NCBI RefSeq assembly: GCF_038446525.1
Contig: NZ_CP151792.1
Location: 2,108,001-2,172,000, forward strand
Length of the DNA: 64,000 nucleotides
Source of the DNA: Methanolobus sp. ZRKC5
Lineage (GTDB): Archaea > Halobacteriota > Methanosarcinia > Methanosarcinales > Methanosarcinaceae
Direction of reading: 5' to 3'
Shown: piece by piece, positions 25,521 to 35,696 of the stretch
How the letters are laid out: every line of letters begins with the position of its first letter
Numbering within the stretch: the first letter of the stretch is position 1
Notes under the pieces: generated by a model
The model's database searches: none
Seen by the model: the letters and a program-made list of their open reading frames with translations, nothing else
Told to the model about the DNA's origin: nothing
Program-made: the position numbers and the translations under genes

Positions 25521-27149
25521 TTACTGTTCTCCCGGGAACATCGGGATCATTAAAGTAAAATTACTTCCATTGTTAATCTCGCTTTCAACCTGAATGCTTC
25601 CACCATGCATTTCCACGAATTCTTTCACAATTATGAGTCCAAGACCCGCTCCTTCAAATTTCCGGGTGAGTGAGGAATCAATTTGTGAGAATGGCTGGAA
25701 CAATTTATCCATATCATATCTTTCCATGCCAATACCTGTGTCTTTAATAGACGCTTTTAACATTTGCTTATCCTTTGACACACTGACTTTGATATCTCCG
25801 GATTCGGGGGTAAACTTTATTGCGTTGCTTATAAGGTTATAAAGAACTGTTTTTATTTTATTTTCATCAGCATTTATGGTCTTTATATCTTCTTCAAGCT
25901 TGAATTCCAGGTTTATTTTCTTCTTTTTTGCCATTGGCAATGTTGAGTTCTTTACATCTTCGATTATCGCAGGAATAGAAAACTCTTTTACTTCAAGTTC
26001 CTTGTTTCCTTCTTCAACAGCAGATAGCTCTATCATGGAGTTGACTAGAAGGAGTAAGCGGTTACCGCTTTGTTTGATAACATCGATGTATTGTTTCTGC
26101 CCTTCATTTGTGGGCCCGGCATACTCTTCGTAAAGAAGGTCAGAATATCCGATTATAAGGTTCAGGGGTGTCCTTAGTTCATGGCTGACATTGGCAAGGA
26201 ATTGTCTTTTAGTACGATATGCGTTGTCGGATATCAATTTAGCAAAAACAAGTGCTTCTTCGGCATTTCTTCGATCAGTGATGTCTTCCCCAGATGCCAG
26301 TACTCCTGCAATGTTCCCATCTTCATCTTTTAGCAGGATGTTATGCCATGCAAAGATTTTCGTTTGGTTTTTGATGTAGCTGGGAGCCTCAAAATAAGGG
26401 CGAAGTTTTATTTTTCCGTCCATCATTTTTGAATAGTCACTTTTAGCTTTTTCCTGAAGCTTTTCAGGAACTGACATCTCAAACCAGTTCTTCGAAATAA
26501 GATCTAATTCGGAACATCCAAACAGTTCCCCGCCCTTTTTGTTAACTAGTTTGATCTTACCTTCTCTATCCATGGCAAAAATGATAACTCCCACAATGTC
26601 AAGATATTTTTGCGCCCTGTCTCTCTCTTCTTTGAGTTTGAATTCTATTTGTTTCAATCTGGCTATATCGACCATAAGTCCGTTAATGCCTATGAACTCT
26701 CCATTTTTGATTATGGGGCGGGATGTTGTATGTACGTAACTTATTGAGCCATCTTTTTTGACTATCCTGAACATATAAGGTTTATGCTCTCCAGAAACTG
26801 TTTTTTCAATATCTTCAAGCAGTCCGCGGATATCGTCAGGATGAACATGTTTTGTAAAATGAGTCCCAAGGACATCTTCTATTTCATAGCCGGTTATATT
26901 TTTGATTACAGGGTTAATATATGTGAAATAGCCATCTGTATCCACAGAAAAAAGTACGTCATTAAGGTTATTGAGTCTTTCAGTGTAAAACTCTTCTATT
27001 TCTTTTGCTTTAGATTCGGCTGTTTCTAATCTGGCACATAGCTCTTTTGTTTTTTCTTTAAGTTCCCTTATTTCCTTCTGACATTCGTCATTATAAGGTT
27101 CTTTTTTTGAGCTATGGTCTTCTGCTTTCATTTTTTGACTAACCGCCAC
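25521..27149 (-). CDS. PAS-PAS sensor histidine kinase (cytoplasmic)
   Basis: 542 residues without membrane segments. A coiled coil (20-50) is followed by PAS 1 (about 55-170, with DGYFTYINPVIKNITGYE), PAS 2 (about 175-295) and HisKA with His323 in FLANVSHELRTPLNLIIGYS. HATPase_c ends the protein (N box LYNLISNAIKFTPES, IKDTGIGMERYDM, GAGLGLIIVKEF). There is no receiver and no adjacent partner on this strand. It is convergent with the YbjQ pseudogene region. The signal may be redox or an internal ligand bound by the PAS domains; this cannot be told. Confidence 0.94.
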   Translation of the reverse strand: MAVSQKMKAEDHSSKKEPYNDECQKEIRELKEKTKELCARLETAESKAKEIEEFYTERLNNLNDVLFSVDTDGYFTYINPVIKNITGYEIEDVLGTHFTKHVHPDDIRGLLEDIEKTVSGEHKPYMFRIVKKDGSISYVHTTSRPIIKNGEFIGINGLMVDIARLKQIEFKLKEERDRAQKYLDIVGVIIFAMDREGKIKLVNKKGGELFGCSELDLISKNWFEMSVPEKLQEKAKSDYSKMMDGKIKLRPYFEAPSYIKNQTKIFAWHNILLKDEDGNIAGVLASGEDITDRRNAEEALVFAKLISDNAYRTKRQFLANVSHELRTPLNLIIGYSDLLYEEYAGPTNEGQKQYIDVIKQSGNRLLLLVNSMIELSAVEEGNKELEVKEFSIPAIIEDVKNSTLPMAKKKKINLEFKLEEDIKTINADENKIKTVLYNLISNAIKFTPESGDIKVSVSKDKQMLKASIKDTGIGMERYDMDKLFQPFSQIDSSLTRKFEGAGLGLIIVKEFVEMHGGSIQVESEINNGSNFTLMIPMFPGEQ

Positions 27150-27307
27150 GCATTATTATATTTATGTGTTATATTATATTCCGTACCTTTGCTTTATTGT
27201 TAATGAGATTTGTGGTCGGAATGGTCTAAACAGCGACCAAATATGAGGGTAGATGAACTTCCATGTGTTCTTAATCTCCTGCACATAAAGACAATGAATT
27301 ATAGTTA

Positions 27308-27865
27308 CTAACTTAACATTTTTAACTTATCATCCAGAAATGTCTCAATCCATTTTCTTGCGAAGCTAATCTTTGATGAACAATCAATAAACGCCTCAGC
27401 AATCAGATTTTTCATATGATCCAGATCTTTCACAAAATTGCGAGAAATAATTCTTTTGACACTTTTCCAGATGAATTCGATTGGATTCAAGTCGGGTGAA
27501 TATGGAGGTAAATAGACCAATTCAATATCATTTGCCTGTGCAAATTCCACTGTATATTTTGCTCGATGTGATCTAAAATTGTCGAGAATAATTACGATTC
27601 TCTCTCCCATGTTATTGTTTTTAACAGCTGATAAAAACGAACATACATCCTCCTTGGTTGAATGTTCTTTGAAATCAATAACAGAATTACCATTCAATGC
27701 ATAAAAACCGAAGGAGTTTGCTTTTATCCTGGTTGTGTTTTTGAAGATGGCAGGTTTATTGAAAGACCATAAACGAACCGTATTTGATGTTGTTTGGGGA
27801 GATGATTCATCAAGAAATCCGATAACGCAATCATCATCGATTAACGGTAAGTTTTTTTTAAACAA
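27308..27865 (-). CDS. IS630 transposase, C-terminal DDE part (orfB)
   Basis: 185 residues holding the catalytic DDE domain: Asp in VIGFLDESSPQ, Asp in IVIILDNFRSH, and Glu in LPPYSPDLNPIEFIWKSVK. It lacks the DNA-binding N-terminus, which is encoded by the upstream frame 27841-28329. The two frames overlap at a run of eight A residues on the coding strand (complement of 27852-27859), a slippery sequence that would fuse them by frameshifting. Its stop codon lies inside the left inverted repeat. Confidence 0.9.
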   Translation of the reverse strand: MFKKNLPLIDDDCVIGFLDESSPQTTSNTVRLWSFNKPAIFKNTTRIKANSFGFYALNGNSVIDFKEHSTKEDVCSFLSAVKNNNMGERIVIILDNFRSHRAKYTVEFAQANDIELVYLPPYSPDLNPIEFIWKSVKRIISRNFVKDLDHMKNLIAEAFIDCSSKISFARKWIETFLDDKLKMLS

Positions 27866-28329
27866 TCTTCTGCATTTTGTGGTCTTCGATAATCATGCGC
27901 ATATGGTTTGGCATGATGCATGCCAAACTTCTTCAAGATCACTAGTATTTGCTTAATGGTGTATTGAACCTTAAATTCATTATAAATGAGTTCCTGAACT
28001 TCTTTTGTAGACCAATCATCTCTTTCATGTAACATGTCCCTTAGTTTTTCTTTTTGATCATCAGTGAGTTTGGAAGGACATCCTCCTGAAAACCTAGGCT
28101 TTAATCCTTCATATCCGTCTTGATTCCACCGCTCTTGCCATTGATATGCAACGGGTTTTGATATCCCTACAAGTTTAGCTGCTTCATTAACAGAAGCTCC
28201 TTCATAACGATGTTTAACAAAATATAAACGTTGTAGAACTCGTGTGTCTTTCTCTAATGACTTAATATGTTTAAGCAATTCTTCTGATGAAAGATGATGC
28301 TTTATCGGAATTTGTTCGGGTTTAGCCAT
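27841..28329 (-). CDS. IS630 transposase, N-terminal HTH part (orfA)
   Basis: 162 residues with two helix-turn-helix segments: NEAAKLVGISKPVAYQWQER and the Winged HTH_33-like STKEVQELIYNEFKVQYTIK. It ends EDCLKKTYR just after the A8 slippery run. Frameshifting there would join it to the DDE part to give a standard IS630 transposase of about 340 residues. It starts at ATG 28329, about 30 bases inside the right inverted repeat. Confidence 0.88.
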   Translation of the reverse strand: MAKPEQIPIKHHLSSEELLKHIKSLEKDTRVLQRLYFVKHRYEGASVNEAAKLVGISKPVAYQWQERWNQDGYEGLKPRFSGGCPSKLTDDQKEKLRDMLHERDDWSTKEVQELIYNEFKVQYTIKQILVILKKFGMHHAKPYAHDYRRPQNAEDCLKKTYR

Positions 28330-28527
28330 ACAGTATTGTTATACTCAATTAGTATTAATAGTTTGGTTAATAACTATAAATATGGGGATGTCTGTAGCCC
28401 AATGAAACCAGTCTTTAATTTAGTAAAATTCCCCGTTATAATATTTCGGGGGCTGATATATAAATATTTATGCGGCAGTGAATATTCATGTAATATGTAT
28501 TTGTTTACATATTTTATTGATATTTGA

Positions 28528-28683
28528 AAAAAACAGTACGCCGAGGTTGGGAGACGAAAATACAAGTATACGCCTATACATTCACTGCAGTATAATATAG
28601 GACAGGTTGAATATCAAGTTTCTGATGATTTACTAGTCAAAGATCAGGCCAAAATCGATGTATCTTTTATTCTGAGAGTGTGA
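28528..28683 (+). pseudogene. Start-less gene fragment, faintly SPFH-like
   Basis: An open stretch of 51 codons without a start reads KQYAEVGRRKYKYTPIHSLQ, YNIGQVEYQV and KDQAKIDVSFILRV. The last part recalls the beta strand of SPFH/flotillin-type proteins (KDxxxVxVxxxxxxRV), but the similarity is weak and from memory. It lies between the IS630 element and the large surface protein and looks like the remains of a longer gene. Confidence 0.25.
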
Positions 28684-28841
28684 TTTGTAAACGCAGTCCA
28701 ATATTTACCTTCTTCAAGAGCTACATTTTCTAGGTTAATTAGGATACTATTTAATGTTTCCCATATCCCTCTAGAAAAGGATGAAAAAGGCACGTGCATC
28801 TCTCTTCAGCAAAATGTGGGGTCGGGGGTGAATCCTGGTCG

Positions 28842-29042
28842 CTACATGGATGTAGTTGCTGTTTTCAGCCCTTCCCCGAAGAAAAGAATCGATGCAACCA
28901 AGGCTTGCACTCCGATTATAAAATGTAACCCGAATTGCAGTTCGTTTCCTGATAGTTTTGTAGAATATCATGCAGCTATTGCAAACTGGGCAATAGCCAG
29001 CATCAGGAACATTAACTCCGCAGTCTTGTTATTATTCATCAT
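28842..29042 (-). pseudogene. Small two-helix membrane protein gene with internal TGA
   Basis: Starting at ATG 29042 the frame reads MMNNNKTAELMFLMLAIAQF AIAA, stops at TGA (28970-28968), then continues in the same frame as YSTKLSGNELQFGLHFIIGV, QALVASILFFGEGLKTA and ends TAG at 28842. Together the two halves would make a 65-residue protein with two hydrophobic helices. The clean continuation suggests one substitution killed the gene. The family is not recognised. Confidence 0.4.
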
Positions 29043-29081
29043 GCTGCCGTATTCTTCTCTTTTTGAGTAATTTCTTCATGT

Positions 29082-32000
29082 TCAGATTCTTTTTCTTAAT
29101 ACATATGCAGCTCCTAATCCAGTCATTAAGATCAGTATGGATACTGCCAGATAGAACCATATCGATTCTTTTTCAGGGTTTGTATCTGTTTCTGTTGCCA
29201 TAGAGGTATTTGGAACACTGGTTTTCGGGTTTTGGAGAGGGGACTGAACTTCTTCATCCGTGATTATCGGGATTCTGCGATGCCCGTCCGGGGGTGTAGG
29301 ATCGAGCACATGCTGCGTTATTTCATTGCCAGAAAGCCCGTACATGCTGAGATGGGATACATTTGCCCAGATGTATCCCTCGTATTCCTTGTCGTAAATG
29401 ACATCATTTGTGGTATTTACTCCAACATCGTTTACCCAGTCCACATCATTTGACAGTTTCTCCCATATTCCGGACAATTCATTGAACCAGTAAACACCTA
29501 TGGATTTTTCATCGATATCTCCGGGATCATTCGCATCACCATCACCGGTTCTGTCAAGGTCTTCAACAGTATAGTAAATAACGATCGTTGCCCAGTCTAT
29601 ATTGTTTACCGTAGCGTTCAGGACATTTTCAGTTACATTTATGTCCAGATATTTCCCAACATCCTTTTCATTCACCTGGGTCAATACGTGAGGAACATCT
29701 GTTGAGTTATAGGTAGCCAGTCCGATAGTGGGTTTTCCAGGTTTTCCAAGTTCGATCCAGATAAACACGTCCATCTCTTTGATAGCATCAACAGTTATCG
29801 AACTTACAAGTGTCTGATATTCTATAGTCTGATTAAGGGTCTTGAAAGAATCCAATACCGCGTAGTGGTCGAAAACATAGGGATGGGATAGCATCACAAC
29901 TGTCTGGGGTGAAGTCCAGATATCATAAGCGGTATAGAACCTGTCATAGTCCGATTCCTGCATCTTTGCCAGATCATCCGGTGAGGAGCTATTCAGGATG
30001 CCGTAGCTTATATTGCCTGCAGTATTGTTCTCAAGACCTGGTCTTCCAACGATCAGGATGTACGGTTTGCTTGAATAATTGGCTAGTTCTTCAGGCTGGA
30101 AAATTGTGACATTGCTGTATTTATTAAGATTTTCTATGAACTTCTCGGTATCTTCATCCGTGTCATAGGTCATCCAGATCTCTTCCACGTTGGGAGCCAG
30201 TGAATAGGGGTCTTTTGAATCGTTGATACCATTACCCCTCGTATCGCCGAATACCGGGTTCGTACCGTTCAGAAGTTCGGAATAATCATCGAGACCGTCG
30301 CCATCCGTGTCGTTGTTCAGGGGGTCCATCCAGTTTTCAATTTCCTCATTGTCACCAACACCGTCACCATCTGTATCATTAAGCAGCAAATTGGTATTAT
30401 ACAGGCTCTCATTGCCATCGTCCAAGCCGTCCCCGTCGGTATCAGGATTTCGGGGGTCGCTACTCTGGTTATATTCCTCCCCGTCAGGCAGCATATCCCC
30501 GTCAGAATCCGGATTAAGCATGCTCGAGTTAAATGCAAGCTCTTCGGAGTCATTGAGCCCGTCGCCATCCGTGTCGTCATCTCTTGGATTGGAGTAATTC
30601 AGGTACTCATAATAATCCGAGACTCCATCTCCATCGGTATCATATAGCCAGGGGTCGGTTCCAAATATCATTTCAAGGTTATCATCCAGACCATCGACAT
30701 CACTATCATAACCTTTAATGTTCGTCCCGAGCACCCATTCAACGTAATCTGTCAGCCCATCATCGTCTGTATCCACATCTCTGGGATTTGTAAAGAAGTT
30801 GAACTCCTGATAATCAGTGAGTCCATCATAATCGGTGTCATTGATCAAAGGCTCACTCGTCACGTTTACATAGAAGACACCGGTTGAATTTACAAAGGAC
30901 ACAGCCCAGCCGTTCATCTCCTCAATATTCCTCAGACCTTCCCCATCTGTGTCACTATCGGGATCAAATATATCCGGAGGGTAGTAGACCTGTGTTTCAT
31001 TGAACTTCTGGATGATATTATTCTCCTCATCTGCAACATAGACACAACCATCCGGACTGACACCAATTCCCCACGGCCTTTCAAATTGCCCATCGGATGA
31101 ACCTTCACTACCCCATGCCAATTCATGCAAACCATTGGTGTCAAATCTTAAAATCCGATGATTATCACGGTCCGATACAAAAACATTTCCTTCAGAATCC
31201 GCATTCATTCCATATGGGGTGGAAAAAGTCCATGGGGGATATCCGGGGATGGACCTGATAAAAGTACCACTGCCACTGAACTTCTGAATGCGATTGTTAC
31301 CCATGTCGGCAACATATACATATCCATTGGAATCTGTTGCAATCCCACTCGGATGATCGAATTTTCCAGCCACGGTTCCCAAACCTCCCCATTGTGTGCC
31401 AGTGTAGACACAGTTAATATTGTACTTTTTCACTAAATGGTTCACACTATCAGTGAGATATAAATAGCCATTTTGATCGGTTGCAACGTCGTATATTGGA
31501 GTAGCAAAACTAGCAGTGTTCGATAGTTGGTTACCATTCAGATCGTACACAATAACTCCGTTATATGCGCCATACGGGTCGGCCATGGCAACAGCAACGA
31601 CGTTATAGATATCATCTGCAATTCCATACCCATAATAAGGTATTGACCAGCTTGTTATAAAGGTTCCACCGGAATCGAATTTTTGAACACGATTTCTGTC
31701 AAGGACATACACGTTTCCGTTTTGGTCAACTCCAACGTCACGGCAGTAATCAAATTCTCCATTCCCTGTTCCTTCACTGCCCCATTTTGTAACAAACTCC
31801 ATGGCAGGAACAAGTTTTGGATTTGCCACATCGTTATTTCCATCACCGTTAGTATCCTTTGACCGTGGGTTTAGATTGCTGTAGTATTCCGTCTGGTCAT
31901 CCAGGCCATCGCCGTCCGTATCGTTCAAAAGTGGATTTGAGCGCACCGGTATGTTTATCGTCTTGCCATCAAAGTTGAAGGTGATCGCCCATCCGGTTTG

Positions 32001-34898
32001 TTCCATGTAGTCTGACAGTCCATCGTCATCGGAATCCCAGTTCAAGGTATTGGTGCCGTAGAAAAGCTCCATTTTGTCATTCAATCCGTCCTGGTCAGCA
32101 TCCCAATTATTTGGATCTGTCCCGATGTCCAGTTCGTATTTATCGCTCAACCCGTCCCCGTCGGTATCCCATTTCATCATGTTGGTGACCGTTTCTTCCG
32201 AGTCGTTCAACCCGTCGCCATCACTATCCACAGGATACGGGTTGGGAGGCATATCCATGGTAAAACACCAGTCTTCATTACCAAGTATACAGACCTTATA
32301 GATCATATGAGCCCAGTCCTTGAAATCTTCAATATTTTCGGGCAACACGTCAAAATAAACAGTAGGGATATTAAGGATCTGGAAACCTGTTTTTTCCCTG
32401 TCGTATGTATGCCATCTCATATCCCATTCTATTTTTTCTTCGATGTAATAGTATTTGTAGTCAACTTTAAAGAAGGCTCCCTGCCCGAAATTGATGGTCG
32501 GTCTAACAGGCTCCAGCCATGCCTTGGCAGCGTAGGTTGTATTTGTTGAGTTCGGATACTTCGAATCGTATGCGACAATATCAGTAGACTCATTGTATGA
32601 AGCGAAATACGAATTCTTCCACAGTAACGTGTATGACGGGATAACATAACTCTTCTCAACGTGTCTGTACCAGTCGCCATATTCTGTTTTTGTTACCGTG
32701 GAATTCACGAGGCTTTCAAATTCCACACGATCCCCCACGTCCAGCCCGTTATCGTCATAATCCAGAATGTTTATTGAGTTCTCCAATATTTGCATATCGA
32801 CTGTAGTTGCCTGATGTACTTCCATGAACTGCCCCACAAGCCAACCTATCAGATCTGCAAAACCAGATCCAAATATGCTGGCTATAGCATCAGCTATCAT
32901 TATTATGGCAGCAATTACCTCTCCTATGGGTCCTGATAGCAAAAGAAGTGCAAGGATCACAAGATAGATGGTCATTGCAGTAAGATATACGGTTGCCTGT
33001 AAGGTTGAACCACTATCCAGAAATATTATGAAACCAACAACAGCAAAAGCGGCTTCAAGTGCAATTGCTGCAAAAGTAATGACCTTTCCTGCAACTTTCA
33101 GGACTTTTATTGCTTTAGTGGCTGCCTGTGCGGCTGCTTTTACACTAATTCCAATTGTAACTTTGATAGCACCCCATAGAGCTTTTCCAAATCCGACCAA
33201 CTTGATCGAGGTGAACAAATATACGCCAAAAATGGCGAGTTTTATCGTGGGTGTAAGATACCTGAATCCATCTGCTTTAATTTGAGCTTTCACATCCATT
33301 GCATTCTGGAAACTAGTGTATACCCCGTTTAGTCTGGTCACCGCTGATTCACCGAAATTCCATAAAAGCGCCATGCTCATCATGGAATTAATTGTGTTTT
33401 CATCAAGCCCGTTGATCTGTCCCCAATTATCCACTTCAGTTAAAAAGGACTCCACATCAACACTTTCGTCTGTGGTTGTGTCATACCAGCTCATCTTGAT
33501 GGTTTTCATGACAATGGCAGGAGATGGGGAGGTAGTCAGGTCGAAATCAAATGCATTTCCGTTGACGCACACGTCGCCAGAAACAAGATCATCGATGCCC
33601 TCACTGGTAAAGCTGAATTGATATGCGGCAATTAGTGGAAGTATCTTGTTTTCAGGCAATGATCCGAGTGCTTGCTCTTTCATTTCGGACGTTGTGTTAA
33701 ACACTGCCATATCCCGATGCGAGACCGATCCGATCTCAGAATTGATGGTCAAATTCGCATCTATAAGCTCGTCAGGCATATCATATAATGTCGTCTGGTT
33801 ATCCCTGAGATACGAAAAGGCCATTAAAAAACCTGCCAGCAATGTCTGGTTCACACTGTCACCGTAGAACATGCCAACATCAGTACCATAGTTCTCTTCA
33901 ACGTCAAATCCAGTGAGCATGAACCCTTCTTTATATTTGGCAAGAGTGACGATTTCAGATTCTATTTCCCCGGCGTTCTCATTATCGGTCTTTCCTTGCA
34001 CCAACCAGACCAGACTTGTGTTAATAGAAATATCCAAAGGACTTGATGCTGGGAAGAACATCCTGCCCCCAAAAGCAACGTTGGTACCATAATCCTTCAC
34101 GACAGTCAGGGGAATGTACAGCCTGTCAGAGGAAACCACAATACCATATTCCAGCAGGTCAGACTGGTCAGGGATCACGTTTGATTTTAATTCGAGCATG
34201 GGAATGAGCTTGATATCATCAGTTGAATTATCTAGGTCCTTCATCTGGCCCTTTTCGTCATACGGCCAATCCCAATTCTGCAATGCTAACCTCAAATTGT
34301 CAGGATTCTGAGGCTTTATCTGGAATGTGAGATATGTCGGGTTTCCATTTGTTCTTATATCAAAAAGGAAGTTGTCATTAAGACTGGAATGTGAGTAGGG
34401 GGACAGGTCTATTGAATCCATCACTCCATCATCATCGTTGTCAAGGTCCCATATATTTGGAAAACCGTCACCATCAGCATCAAGGGACTCGATGTCTGTC
34501 ACTTCAAAGTAATCCGACAGCCCGTCATGATTTGAATCCGGTTCAAGCGGGTCCGACTTATAGAAAATCGATTCATTATAGTCGTCCAGCATGTCAAAAT
34601 CAGAATCTGTGTTATTAAAATCAGTTCCAAGAACCGCCTCAACAGAATCGGGCAGTCCGTCGCTATCCGTATCCGTTATGTTTGTTGAAGCGTCTATAAG
34701 TCCGACCACGTCCATATTGGTGTTGATCTGGTTCTGAGAACTGAGTTGAGACATCATTTCCAGAGCAGCAGCAGTACCTGTTGAAATGTAAGAAGGTTCT
34801 TGAAGTGATTCCTGTCTGCTTGATGCAGCTGCTGGGTAGAACTGGGCAGCTAATAAGATAACAATAATCATCAACTTACAAGTTCCACTAATTTGCAA
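29082..34898 (-). CDS. Giant surface protein: Ca-binding repeats, NHL propeller, hydrophobic core
   Basis: 1938 residues. TTG 34898 is the start, with GGTGG seven bases before it; signal peptide about 1-26. Three blocks of thrombospondin-3/dockerin-like DxDxDGLxD repeats (about 70-165, 885-1030, 1315-1565) would bind many Ca2+ ions. A six-unit NHL-type beta-propeller lies at about 1033-1304 (units such as VGVDQNGNVYVLDRN and IATDSNGYVYVADMGNNRIQ). A C-terminal beta domain ends near 1890, then a membrane anchor (FYLAVSILILMTGLGAAYVL) and RKRI. Unusually, residues about 545-690 form a long Gly/Ala/Ile-rich hydrophobic region of several helices. It is probably a large surface adhesin or envelope protein; the function is unproven. 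Confidence 0.85.
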   Translation of the reverse strand: MQISGTCKLMIIVILLAAQFYPAAASSRQESLQEPSYISTGTAAALEMMSQLSSQNQINTNMDVVGLIDASTNITDTDSDGLPDSVEAVLGTDFNNTDSDFDMLDDYNESIFYKSDPLEPDSNHDGLSDYFEVTDIESLDADGDGFPNIWDLDNDDDGVMDSIDLSPYSHSSLNDNFLFDIRTNGNPTYLTFQIKPQNPDNLRLALQNWDWPYDEKGQMKDLDNSTDDIKLIPMLELKSNVIPDQSDLLEYGIVVSSDRLYIPLTVVKDYGTNVAFGGRMFFPASSPLDISINTSLVWLVQGKTDNENAGEIESEIVTLAKYKEGFMLTGFDVEENYGTDVGMFYGDSVNQTLLAGFLMAFSYLRDNQTTLYDMPDELIDANLTINSEIGSVSHRDMAVFNTTSEMKEQALGSLPENKILPLIAAYQFSFTSEGIDDLVSGDVCVNGNAFDFDLTTSPSPAIVMKTIKMSWYDTTTDESVDVESFLTEVDNWGQINGLDENTINSMMSMALLWNFGESAVTRLNGVYTSFQNAMDVKAQIKADGFRYLTPTIKLAIFGVYLFTSIKLVGFGKALWGAIKVTIGISVKAAAQAATKAIKVLKVAGKVITFAAIALEAAFAVVGFIIFLDSGSTLQATVYLTAMTIYLVILALLLLSGPIGEVIAAIIMIADAIASIFGSGFADLIGWLVGQFMEVHQATTVDMQILENSINILDYDDNGLDVGDRVEFESLVNSTVTKTEYGDWYRHVEKSYVIPSYTLLWKNSYFASYNESTDIVAYDSKYPNSTNTTYAAKAWLEPVRPTINFGQGAFFKVDYKYYYIEEKIEWDMRWHTYDREKTGFQILNIPTVYFDVLPENIEDFKDWAHMIYKVCILGNEDWCFTMDMPPNPYPVDSDGDGLNDSEETVTNMMKWDTDGDGLSDKYELDIGTDPNNWDADQDGLNDKMELFYGTNTLNWDSDDDGLSDYMEQTGWAITFNFDGKTINIPVRSNPLLNDTDGDGLDDQTEYYSNLNPRSKDTNGDGNNDVANPKLVPAMEFVTKWGSEGTGNGEFDYCRDVGVDQNGNVYVLDRNRVQKFDSGGTFITSWSIPYYGYGIADDIYNVVAVAMADPYGAYNGVIVYDLNGNQLSNTASFATPIYDVATDQNGYLYLTDSVNHLVKKYNINCVYTGTQWGGLGTVAGKFDHPSGIATDSNGYVYVADMGNNRIQKFSGSGTFIRSIPGYPPWTFSTPYGMNADSEGNVFVSDRDNHRILRFDTNGLHELAWGSEGSSDGQFERPWGIGVSPDGCVYVADEENNIIQKFNETQVYYPPDIFDPDSDTDGEGLRNIEEMNGWAVSFVNSTGVFYVNVTSEPLINDTDYDGLTDYQEFNFFTNPRDVDTDDDGLTDYVEWVLGTNIKGYDSDVDGLDDNLEMIFGTDPWLYDTDGDGVSDYYEYLNYSNPRDDDTDGDGLNDSEELAFNSSMLNPDSDGDMLPDGEEYNQSSDPRNPDTDGDGLDDGNESLYNTNLLLNDTDGDGVGDNEEIENWMDPLNNDTDGDGLDDYSELLNGTNPVFGDTRGNGINDSKDPYSLAPNVEEIWMTYDTDEDTEKFIENLNKYSNVTIFQPEELANYSSKPYILIVGRPGLENNTAGNISYGILNSSSPDDLAKMQESDYDRFYTAYDIWTSPQTVVMLSHPYVFDHYAVLDSFKTLNQTIEYQTLVSSITVDAIKEMDVFIWIELGKPGKPTIGLATYNSTDVPHVLTQVNEKDVGKYLDINVTENVLNATVNNIDWATIVIYYTVEDLDRTGDGDANDPGDIDEKSIGVYWFNELSGIWEKLSNDVDWVNDVGVNTTNDVIYDKEYEGYIWANVSHLSMYGLSGNEITQHVLDPTPPDGHRRIPIITDEEVQSPLQNPKTSVPNTSMATETDTNPEKESIWFYLAVSILILMTGLGAAYVLRKRI

Positions 34899-35696
34899 AA
34901 CTATACCACCGAACTCTAATAAATTAGAAAATGTTAATGTATAATAAAGTTGTCATTTGTTCGTAACAAAGTTGTTTTAGAAATCAATATTCTGCGAAGT
35001 TTTACACCCTTTGCTCACTGGTGCTGGATTAGAAAATGGCTCAGGACATCGATGAATGAGTACAAGGATATTTATATAAATATCTATGGAAGTCCACATT
35101 CATCCCTGCATATATTTTATCAAATAAATTACATTCTAAGTTATCACCATGTGGCATCTAAATTTTGAATGAATGATTCATAAACATGTATGTTTTCCCA
35201 AAAAAAAGCGCAGGACTGCCAATCGGTCATAGATGAATAATCTTCAATAAAAACGCTGGAATTTGTATCCATTTTGACTCTCACTATAGTATGCAGACTT
35301 TAGTTAACTCTTAACATAAGTTGGATATGCAACTACTAAGTTATAGTATAAATAAAATACTTTTTAATCCCAAATGAAAATTACTTTCACCCTACTCACA
35401 ATCTCTTTAATACTCAAAAAAGTCAATAAGTCCAAAGTACGTACAATGGGAGATGCGTGCACGGTTTGGAACAAGCACCTAGGATGACGAATCCAGGATG
35501 TGAGAAAATCGTACCAAAAGTATGTGTTACAGCACATACTACCGCACCTCATGTCGTTCTTAATCAATATACTATTTAATCTTTCGCTTATTTACAGATT
35601 TATCGTGATCAAGTAGAAATTCTTATATAGTATTTGCAATATACAACAAATTTAGCTATGTTACAGCATGGCTAAAAAATAAATGGAACAAGTATC
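34899..35696. other. AT-rich non-coding stretch with palindromes
   Basis: I see no supportable gene in these 800 bases. The region has a perfect 18-bp palindrome GATATTTATATAAATATC (35067-35084), a hairpin AGTATGTG/CACATACT with a six-base loop (35519-35540), and a TATA-like CTTATATAG (35632-35640) that probably drives the micro-gene operon starting at 35697. The part near the left end contains the promoter of the giant surface protein on the other strand. Confidence 0.5.

Larger units (their letters stand above)
27300..28378. mobile_element. IS630-family insertion sequence
   Basis: Imperfect terminal inverted repeats bound two transposase frames: TATAGTTACTAACTTAAC at 27300-27317, and on the other side the reverse complement TATAGTTATTAACCAAAC of 28361-28378 (15 of 18 matching). 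The ends start with TA, as expected for IS630/Tc1-type elements that duplicate TA. Total about 1.08 kb, the normal size. Both transposase parts are open, so the element may still be active. Confidence 0.88.

Noticed and set aside
30317-30580. Met/Thr-rich frame in the calcium-repeat block of the giant protein
   Set aside because: It is the same strand read out of frame through GAT-GGC-type repeats; its composition only mirrors the repeats.
35364-35567. 67-residue minus-strand frame in the gap before the micro-gene operon
   Set aside because: No ribosome site, odd Cys/Trp composition, overlaps a hairpin; nothing supports translation.
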